In this document: piece by piece, positions 1 to 4,883 of the stretch
Numbering within the stretch: position 1 is the stretch's first letter
Layout of the letters: each line of letters opens with the position of its first letter
NCBI GenBank assembly: GCA_003446975.1
Contig: DMAP01000260.1
Coordinates: 1 to 7,045, forward strand
DNA from: Clostridiales bacterium
Lineage (GTDB): Bacteria; Bacillota; Clostridia; Tissierellales; Dethiosulfatibacteraceae
Direction of reading: 5' to 3'
Length of the DNA stretch: 7,045 bases
Notes under the pieces: model-generated
What the model was told of the DNA's origin: nothing
Seen by the model: the letters and a program-made list of their open reading frames with translations, nothing else
The model's database searches: none
Position numbers and translations under genes: made by a program

Positions 1-1
1 A

Positions 2-895
2 GAGAATGAAGAAGCTGCGGATATATTTCTGGATTCAAGCGTGATTCCCGGTTGGGCAAAGGGCGTCATCGGAGCTGTTTACGAGGCAGGGTATATTCTA
101 GGTTATCCGGATGGCACATTCAGATCGGATGATTTTATTACTAGAGCAGAGTCTGTATTTATGATTAACAATGCGGTTTTTGTAGAGCCGGATGAAGAAG
201 AACCTGTAGTAGATCCATTGCCACCAGGCGGTGGTGGAGGCGGAGGAGTTACACCACCACCTTCAGAAAGCAACTACGGATTCAGATTGATAAAGGGAAG
301 CAACACCTATCTAATAGGCGAGAAAGTGTATGCCGATAATACAACACTTTCATTTGATATGATCAGCACTATATTTGATGAGAATATTGGAGATTATCCA
401 GATGCGGTTGATCAGTATACCGGATTTTTTGAAAGAGCGTTGGCAAAAGAAACAGACAATGGCAATCCATATGCCCTATCTTTGGCAACCAGAATAAAGT
501 ATCACAATACTTTGAATAGCACCACACCACCACTAAAAGCTTTCATAGGAACGGAAATACTTGCAATAGTGGATGACGTGGTTGCTGGCGGAAATGCTAC
601 TGTGGAACAAATAAGAGAGTTTGCCGAAATCATGGCAGCCTCGTCATTGAGTGATCTGGTGGATGATTTGGCATTATTGTATCCGACGGAAACAACGCCT
701 TTGGGATTTGTGTTTACAATATATGGAGAAATTGGAACATCTGATGAGTATGTCATTAGTGAACTAAAAGCTACTTTTGAGAGTAAATATGGCAACATGA
801 TGCTAGATGAAGTTGCAGGAGAGATTTTGATTTCTCTGACACATGGAGATGAGACAATATCTTTTGAAATTGTGGTTTTAGTTGATCCGAGTTGA
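2..895 (+). CDS. SLH-domain surface protein, 5'-truncated by window edge
   Basis: This is the 3' part of a gene that begins before the window: the frame is open from the first full codon at 2. The GTG at 41 is inside an SLH repeat and is not a believable start. The visible SLH repeat runs from about 26 to 175, beginning FLDSSVIPGWAKGVI and carrying the family motif GYPDGTFR and the ITRAE signature (137-151), the part that contacts the pyruvylated wall polymer in known SLH proteins. An acidic/proline stretch and a run of seven glycines (227-247) followed by VTPPP form a flexible linker. The last ~200 residues, ending in LVDPS at the TGA stop, match no family I recognise. They are acidic, with mixed helical segments and beta-like stretches near the end. 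More SLH repeats and a signal peptide would be expected upstream. The likely role is a wall-anchored surface protein; the function of the C-terminal domain is unknown. The next gene is a related SLH protein. Confidence 0.88.
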   Translation, partial: ENEEAADIFLDSSVIPGWAKGVIGAVYEAGYILGYPDGTFRSDDFITRAESVFMINNAVFVEPDEEEPVVDPLPPGGGGGGGVTPPPSESNYGFRLIKGSNTYLIGEKVYADNTTLSFDMISTIFDENIGDYPDAVDQYTGFFERALAKETDNGNPYALSLATRIKYHNTLNSTTPPLKAFIGTEILAIVDDVVAGGNATVEQIREFAEIMAASSLSDLVDDLALLYPTETTPLGFVFTIYGEIGTSDEYVISELKATFESKYGNMMLDEVAGEILISLTHGDETISFEIVVLVDPS

Positions 896-919
896 CATTA
901 ATAAGAAATATGCTATGAG
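892..919 (+). promoter_or_regulatory. Probable sigma-A promoter for the second SLH gene
   Basis: A perfect -35 TTGACA lies at 892-897, overlapping the TGA stop (893-895) of the upstream SLH gene. After a 16-base spacer there is an extended -10, TGC (911-913) followed by TATGAG (914-919, 4 of 6 consensus bases). The predicted transcription start falls near 926, about 42 bases before the ATG at 968. Only the sequence match supports this. A second gene in the window has the same TTGACA plus TGC-extended -10 layout. Confidence 0.55.
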
Positions 920-925
920 TGTGAT

Positions 926-948
926 GGAGGAGCCTGTGGGGCTCCTTC
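926..948 (+). promoter_or_regulatory. Hairpin in leader of second SLH gene (5' stabiliser or terminator)
   Basis: AGGAGCC (928-934) pairs perfectly with GGCTCCT (940-946) around a 5-base loop, and a G-T and a G-C pair can extend the stem to 926-948. No T-run follows (the next bases are TGATAGAG), so it is a poor intrinsic terminator for the upstream gene. It starts almost exactly where the upstream promoter would place the transcription start, which fits a 5' stem-loop that protects an mRNA from decay. The stem also contains AGGAG, sequestering a Shine-Dalgarno-like sequence, but that lies too far from the ATG at 968 to serve it. Confidence 0.5.
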
Positions 949-967
949 TGATAGAGAGTGAGAGATT

Positions 968-1945
968 ATGAGAAAAATGAAATGTGTTGCCTTATTGATG
1001 GCAATGATGATATTTACTTCCACAATCACCTACGCAGCCGGATTTGCTGATGTGGGTGGTTTTGAATGGGCAGAAGGTGCAATTGCCGAAATGGACTCTA
1101 GGGGATTCATCAAAGGCTATGAGGGTGGCATTTTCAAACCATCAAAGGAACTGACAAGAGCTGAACTGGTGACCATCATCAACCGTATGAATGGCTTGAC
1201 TGCAAAAAAAGATGTTACATTTTCAGATTTGACGGAGAGTCATTGGGCTTATACTGAGATCGAAAAAGCCTTGTCAAAAGGATACATATCAGGATTTCCT
1301 GACAATACCTTCAGACCGGATCAGCCGGTAACCAGAGAGCAGTTTGCAACAATCATAAACAACCTTTATGAGCTGGATGATGGACTTCAGGCTGGTAGTA
1401 TTACAGACGGTCACTTAATTGCTGAATGGTCTAAACTCGCTATTGAAAGGATAATGGCAAATGGCGTCATGCAGGGTTATCCGGATGGTACATTCAGAAG
1501 CGCTGGCAAAATAACAAGAGCTGAGGGTGCCGTTGCATTATACAATCTGATAAAGAGTGGATTGAAAGCAAGAGAAACAGTAGGCTCAGGCGGTGCAATC
1601 GGCGACGATTCCAATGGAGAAAGCATCCCGGGAACAGGCATTTCCGAAGAAGACCAAGTAATTATCGACCACCTGAAATCAGTTGTCACCAAAATGAAAT
1701 CTCGGGTTATCCCGATTCTAACCACGGATTTACAAGTACAATCAGCGAATATAATCATAGATTCAATTGAATTGTATATAGATGATATGGATTATGATAT
1801 CAGCGGTGATGTACAAGAGGCTAAGGAACTAGGATCAAGAATGACCGATGAAGAGAAGCAGACGTTCAAGAATGCAATTACCGGCAACATTTTGTTAAAA
1901 GAGCTGGTGACACTCAACAACAAGTTTCAATTACTAGAATACTAA
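968..1945 (+). CDS. Secreted three-repeat SLH-domain protein
   Basis: A complete 325-residue protein. Residues 1-23 form a signal peptide: basic MRKMK, a hydrophobic core, and TYA before the likely cleavage at 23/24. Three SLH repeats follow at about 26-73, 85-134 and 145-195, with wall-polymer-binding signatures LTRAE (62-66), VTREQ (121-125) and ITRAE (182-186), and GF/GYPDxTFR motifs in repeats 2 and 3. Repeat 1 is more divergent (GYEGGIFKPS). A Gly/Ser/acidic linker (about 203-224) leads to a ~100-residue, mostly helical C-terminal domain that I do not recognise. With SLH repeats taking up most of the mature chain, it is probably held non-covalently on the wall and displays a small domain. 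The ATG at 968 has only a weak GA-rich sequence upstream (GAGTGAGAG). A second ATG at 977 would shorten the signal peptide's basic end, so 968 is preferred. It is separated from the next operon by 91 bases that include a hairpin. Confidence 0.93.
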   Translation: MRKMKCVALLMAMMIFTSTITYAAGFADVGGFEWAEGAIAEMDSRGFIKGYEGGIFKPSKELTRAELVTIINRMNGLTAKKDVTFSDLTESHWAYTEIEKALSKGYISGFPDNTFRPDQPVTREQFATIINNLYELDDGLQAGSITDGHLIAEWSKLAIERIMANGVMQGYPDGTFRSAGKITRAEGAVALYNLIKSGLKARETVGSGGAIGDDSNGESIPGTGISEEDQVIIDHLKSVVTKMKSRVIPILTTDLQVQSANIIIDSIELYIDDMDYDISGDVQEAKELGSRMTDEEKQTFKNAITGNILLKELVTLNNKFQLLEY

Positions 1946-1976
1946 ATGGATTGAATTGAGTTTTAATTTCATAGAA

Positions 1977-1998
1977 ACCAAGGATATAGAACCTTGGT
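1977..1998 (+). terminator. Possible weak intrinsic terminator after the SLH gene
   Basis: ACCAAGG (1977-1983) pairs perfectly with CCTTGGT (1992-1998) around an 8-base loop, 31 bases after the stop codon. The following bases (GTTATTTCT) are only moderately T-rich, so termination may be partial and some read-through into the polysaccharide operon is possible. I found no convincing -35/-10 pair for that operon between 1946 and 2036. It may therefore rely on read-through or on a non-consensus promoter. Confidence 0.45.
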
Positions 1999-2025
1999 GT
2001 TATTTCTCATGATATAGGACTTTGT

Positions 2026-2030
2026 GGAGG
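2026..2030 (+). promoter_or_regulatory. Ribosome binding site fixing the adaptor start at 2037
   Basis: GGAGG lies six bases before ATG at 2037. An in-frame TTG at 2022 would place this Shine-Dalgarno sequence inside the coding region, so the longer reading of the gene is rejected. Confidence 0.85.
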
Positions 2031-2036
2031 AACATA

Positions 2037-2744
2037 ATGGATCATATGGAAGACACAATTGAGCTAAGAGAGCTTTTAGACATAATGCTCAACAGGAAGA
2101 AAATGATAGCGGTCATTGTTGTGCTGGCTTTACTTATGGGGGTCGGTTACACCGTGTTTTTGGTCACGCCCAATTATAAATCGGATACAACTCTAATGGT
2201 TAACAGCTCAAAAGGTATTAGTGCTGGAGACATAGCCGCGAGCTTCGATCTGGGAAGTTTAAATCTAAGCCAAAAACTGGTTGTGACATATGGCGAGATT
2301 GTGAAGTCGAGGATTGTACTCGAGCAGGTTATCAACCGTCTTGAGCTGGATATGAGTTATGAGAGTCTTCTCAGAAAAACAACGGCACAACAGGTTGGCT
2401 CCACGGAAATACTAAGAATATCTGTAACGGATACAGATCCGGATAGGGCTGCTCTCATAGCCAATACCATAGCCGATGTTTTTGTCAAGGAAGTCATGCG
2501 GATCCTGAAAGTCAACAATGTGGAGACCATAGACAGCGCTATCGCAATGCCAAGACCTGTCAATGTCAGAATGAGTTTGAATGTTGCTATTTCGTTAGTT
2601 TTGGGTTTGATGACAGGTGTATTTGTCGCATTTATGCTGGAGTATCTGGACAATACAATCAAAACACCTGAAGATGTAGATAAATTCCTGGGGATTCCTG
2701 TATTGGGTTCCATACCCGATGTGGATCAGGTTGCAAAAAGATAG
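2037..2744 (+). CDS. Wzz/CpsC-type chain-length and kinase adaptor membrane protein
   Basis: 235 residues in the polysaccharide co-polymerase (Wzz) family. In Firmicutes these proteins sit in the membrane, influence polymer chain length and activate the separate CpsD-type tyrosine kinase. The N-terminal cytoplasmic stretch (IELRELLDIMLNRKK) is followed by transmembrane helix 1 (about 23-43), then an extracellular loop of ~135 residues. Next come the proline-containing segment MPRPVN (171-176), helix 2 (about 181-203), and a cytoplasmic tail LEYLDNTIKTPEDVDKFLGIPVLGSIP, which is the typical kinase-contacting end of CpsC/CapA proteins. The length is normal for the Firmicutes form that lacks a fused kinase. 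It is first in an operon: the kinase start lies 11 bases after this stop. No polymer-specific subtype can be named from sequence alone, and CpsC, CapA, EpsA and Wzd are the equivalent names elsewhere. Confidence 0.9.
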   Translation: MDHMEDTIELRELLDIMLNRKKMIAVIVVLALLMGVGYTVFLVTPNYKSDTTLMVNSSKGISAGDIAASFDLGSLNLSQKLVVTYGEIVKSRIVLEQVINRLELDMSYESLLRKTTAQQVGSTEILRISVTDTDPDRAALIANTIADVFVKEVMRILKVNNVETIDSAIAMPRPVNVRMSLNVAISLVLGLMTGVFVAFMLEYLDNTIKTPEDVDKFLGIPVLGSIPDVDQVAKR

Positions 2745-2758
2745 GAGGAGATCAATTG
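2744..2758 (+). promoter_or_regulatory. Ribosome binding site and TTG start of the tyrosine kinase
   Basis: GGAGGAG (2744-2750) overlaps the last base of the adaptor's TAG stop and sits 5-7 bases before TTG at 2756. This spacing supports the rare TTG as the true start. No in-frame ATG or GTG lies close to this site, and the N-terminal kinase motif EAYRGIRTN begins at residue 16, so a later start would cut into the conserved domain. Confidence 0.8.
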
Positions 2759-3436
2759 AAAGATATTATTGTACATAAACAGCCAAAGTCTCCTGTATCT
2801 GAAGCCTACAGGGGAATCAGGACCAACATCAGCTTTGACAATGTTGACAAATCATTCAAATCAATTCTGGTCACAAGTCCAAAAGAAGGAGAAGGCAAGA
2901 CCACAACCCTATGCAACCTGGCCATGACTTTTGCTTTATCAGGCAACAAGGTGATAGTTGTTGACACGGATTTGAGAAGACCCAAATTGCATAAGTTATT
3001 GGAAATAAGCAATAAAAACGGATTGACCGATATTTTGCTAAAAGGTGATGACTATAGAAAGTATGTCAATAGTTCAGTGCATCCAAACCTGGACCTGATT
3101 ACATCAGGCACTATACCTGACAATCCCTCAGAAATACTAGGATCTGATGCGGTGAAGCGACTTGTGGAACAACTTAAAAAAGATTATGATTATGTTTTTT
3201 TGGACACACCGCCAGTCGTACCGGTAAACGACGCAGTTATCATGTCAACCTATATTGATAGGGTTATTCTCGTTTTGGCATCTGGCGAGGTAGAAAAGGA
3301 AGTGGCTGTTGAAGCTGTCAGGGATCTACAGAAGGTTGGTGCAAAAATACTGGGCACGGTTCTAAACAAAGTTCCAATCAATAAACAAAAATACAATTAC
3401 TATTATTATTACAGCAATGAGTTGGGTGATAAATAA
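2756..3436 (+). CDS. CpsD/CapB-type bacterial tyrosine autokinase
   Basis: A 226-residue cytoplasmic BY-kinase, which autophosphorylates its C-terminal tyrosines with ATP and cycles with a phosphatase to control polysaccharide assembly and export. Visible motifs, in order: the oligomerisation motif E16-x2-R19-x2-R22 (SEAYRGIRTN); Walker A with GEGKTT (45-50); Walker A' VVDTDLRRP (68-76); Walker B VFLDTPP (147-153); and a C-terminal tyrosine cluster Y213 and Y215-Y219. All key elements are intact and the length is typical. Like the streptococcal and staphylococcal proteins it lacks its own membrane part, so it should depend on the adaptor encoded just upstream. Its TAA stop is immediately followed by the ATG of the phosphatase gene, which suggests translational coupling of kinase and phosphatase. 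The MinD/ParA fold is shared, but the tyrosine tail and neighbours rule out a partition protein. Confidence 0.94.
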   Translation: MKDIIVHKQPKSPVSEAYRGIRTNISFDNVDKSFKSILVTSPKEGEGKTTTLCNLAMTFALSGNKVIVVDTDLRRPKLHKLLEISNKNGLTDILLKGDDYRKYVNSSVHPNLDLITSGTIPDNPSEILGSDAVKRLVEQLKKDYDYVFLDTPPVVPVNDAVIMSTYIDRVILVLASGEVEKEVAVEAVRDLQKVGAKILGTVLNKVPINKQKYNYYYYYSNELGDK

Positions 3437-4783
3437 ATGATTGACTTGCACTGCCATATATTGCCACAAGTGGATGATGGGTCTGAATCTCTTGTAGAAT
3501 CGATGGCCATGATTGACATTGCTTACAATGACGGCATCAGGACAATTGTGGCAACGCCTCACCGCAATCACCCGGTTGATTTTAGAAACAGAGAAAGCAT
3601 TGAAGAAACTTTTCAGCTTTTGGTTTCCAAGGTCAAGAATCAGTATCCTGATATGAAGTTGTATCTAGGATCGGAGCTATTTGTCTCAAAAGATTTTCTG
3701 GAAGTTTTGGACGATAAACCCTATAATCTAACAATAAATGGTTCGAGATATGTGCTGATAGAATTTGATGTGTCAGCATCTTTTTCGTTTATACAGAGCG
3801 CCATCCATGAGCTGCTAGTAAGAGGCTATATTCCTATACTGGCTCATGTGGAATACTATGAAGCGCTTTTTGATCAGTTCGAACGAATTCGAACATTGAA
3901 AGATGAAGGGGTCGCCATTCAAGTCACGTCATCAAACCTGATCGGGAAGAATGGCTTAAAAATGCAGTCCTTTATCAAACGCCTGATCGCTATGGGGATG
4001 GTTGACTTTGTGTCATCTGATGCCCACAGATCCACCTATCGACGACCTTTGCTGAAAGATGCTTATAATCTAACAGCCAGCTGGGTGGGTGACAATGAAG
4101 CCCAAAGGATATTTATTGACAATCAACAAGCTGTGATTGACAATGAGTCATTGTTGATTTCCAATATAAGGACGATGAATCAGGTAAAAAGCAGCAATCG
4201 TCATCTAAATAGATATCTAGCCATTGCTGCGATATTGGTTTTAGCAGGCGTGATATTTATCATAACTTCAGGTGGCATCAACGGTTGGAATGACAGTGGG
4301 GTGGAACCAACAACAACTGGCAATACAGAAGGAAACACTGAGACTACGATTGCCCGGACCGAAGAGAGCAGTGAGGCCATCGAAACTGCAATCTCAGGTG
4401 AAGAGACTAGCGCATTCGCTACGGAACAATCCTCTGAAAAAGCAACAAATCCATCAAAAGAGGCCATAGAAGAGGCATATCTTGATAGACTTCTAACTTA
4501 CCAACAAGAATACGAGGATGAACTAGATAGAATTGTAGGCTTGATTAAAGAAGCCAGAGAAGTCATATCCGATGATAACGAACGTAAGCGTGTCGTAGAG
4601 GGCTATCTGGGTGATATCATCAATTTGGAAGAGCAGGCTGACATACGCGTCTATCAAGCCTTGTACGAGTTGCAGAATGAACTGGAATCATATCGGTATG
4701 ATGTTTCCATTGTTCAGGAGATGCGTGACGAATACCATCGCATCAAAGAAGAAAAAACACAGTATTATTTAAATCAAATATAG
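3437..4783 (+). CDS. CpsB-type PHP phosphotyrosine phosphatase with membrane anchor and extra C-terminal domain
   Basis: 448 residues, against roughly 240-255 for ordinary CpsB/CapC/YwqE phosphatases. Residues 1 to ~240 form the PHP metal-dependent phosphatase that would remove phosphate from the neighbouring kinase. MIDLHCH supplies H5 and H7, and TPH supplies H42; the other likely metal ligands are E80 (GSE), E109 (LIEF), H137 (AHVE), D195 and H197 (SSDAH). All expected ligand positions are filled. The usual AHPERY motif reads AHVEYY here. After a basic stretch (KSSNRHLNR, 251-259) there is one strong transmembrane helix (about 260-278). Next come an acidic Thr/Ser/Glu-rich linker (about 288-340) and a highly charged, helical, coiled-coil-like domain (341-448) that I do not recognise. 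The positive-inside rule puts the phosphatase in the cytoplasm and the last ~165 residues outside. The ATG abuts the kinase TAA with no spacer and only a weak GTTGGGTG upstream, so translation is probably coupled. It is the last gene of the operon. Confidence 0.92.
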   Translation: MIDLHCHILPQVDDGSESLVESMAMIDIAYNDGIRTIVATPHRNHPVDFRNRESIEETFQLLVSKVKNQYPDMKLYLGSELFVSKDFLEVLDDKPYNLTINGSRYVLIEFDVSASFSFIQSAIHELLVRGYIPILAHVEYYEALFDQFERIRTLKDEGVAIQVTSSNLIGKNGLKMQSFIKRLIAMGMVDFVSSDAHRSTYRRPLLKDAYNLTASWVGDNEAQRIFIDNQQAVIDNESLLISNIRTMNQVKSSNRHLNRYLAIAAILVLAGVIFIITSGGINGWNDSGVEPTTTGNTEGNTETTIARTEESSEAIETAISGEETSAFATEQSSEKATNPSKEAIEEAYLDRLLTYQQEYEDELDRIVGLIKEAREVISDDNERKRVVEGYLGDIINLEEQADIRVYQALYELQNELESYRYDVSIVQEMRDEYHRIKEEKTQYYLNQI

Positions 4784-4787
4784 AAAA

Positions 4788-4822
4788 CAAAAAACAAAAA
4801 GAACCGTCCCTTTTGTTTTTTG
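4788..4822 (+). terminator. AT-rich terminator-like hairpin ending the polysaccharide operon
   Basis: CAAAAAACAAAA (4788-4799) pairs perfectly over 12 bases with TTTTGTTTTTTG (4811-4822), enclosing an 11-base loop that contains GAACCGTCCC (4801-4810). It starts five bases after the phosphatase stop. The T-rich 3' arm doubles as the U-tract and the palindrome could act from both strands, but the stem is almost all A-T, so its efficiency is uncertain. From memory, A-runs around GAACCGTCCC recur between genes in many Clostridia, so this may be a dispersed repeat; that has not been checked here. Confidence 0.6.
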
Positions 4823-4851
4823 ACAGCTATTACAAAATGTGCTAGTATAAT
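4820..4851 (+). promoter_or_regulatory. Sigma-A-type promoter of the diguanylate cyclase gene
   Basis: A perfect -35 TTGACA (4820-4825) is followed after 17 bases by TAGTAT (4843-4848), preceded by TGC (4840-4842) as an extended -10. An overlapping perfect TATAAT at 4846-4851 would need a 20-base spacer, so the TGC-TAGTAT reading is preferred. The first three bases of the -35 box are also the last three of the upstream hairpin stem. The predicted start near 4855 leaves a leader of about 30 bases. Confidence 0.7.
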
Positions 4852-4872
4852 AATTTAAGAAATCGTTTTCCT

Positions 4873-4877
4873 GGAGG
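4873..4877 (+). promoter_or_regulatory. Ribosome binding site of the diguanylate cyclase gene
   Basis: GGAGG is spaced six bases from ATG at 4884, and that ATG opens directly into a hydrophobic signal-anchor sequence. This settles the start. Confidence 0.85.
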
Positions 4878-4883
4878 CTCGCA

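Noticed and set aside
41..895. Complete 284-residue protein starting at GTG 41
   Set aside because: The GTG lies inside an SLH repeat whose first residues (FLDSS) are encoded upstream, the frame is open to the window edge, and no signal peptide would be present. The gene is 5'-truncated instead.
2022..2036. TTG at 2022 as start of the Wzz-type adaptor
   Set aside because: It would put the GGAGG at 2026-2030 inside the coding region. The ATG at 2037 is ideally spaced from that site.
1946..2036. Promoter for the polysaccharide kinase operon
   Set aside because: TTGAAT (1951-1956), TTGAGT (1956-1961) and TTGGTG (1994-1999) have no acceptable -10 at 16-18 bases, so no site could be supported.
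4272..4469. 65-residue + strand reading frame inside the phosphatase gene
   Set aside because: It overlaps the linker-coding region in another frame, is low-complexity, and has no recognisable domain.
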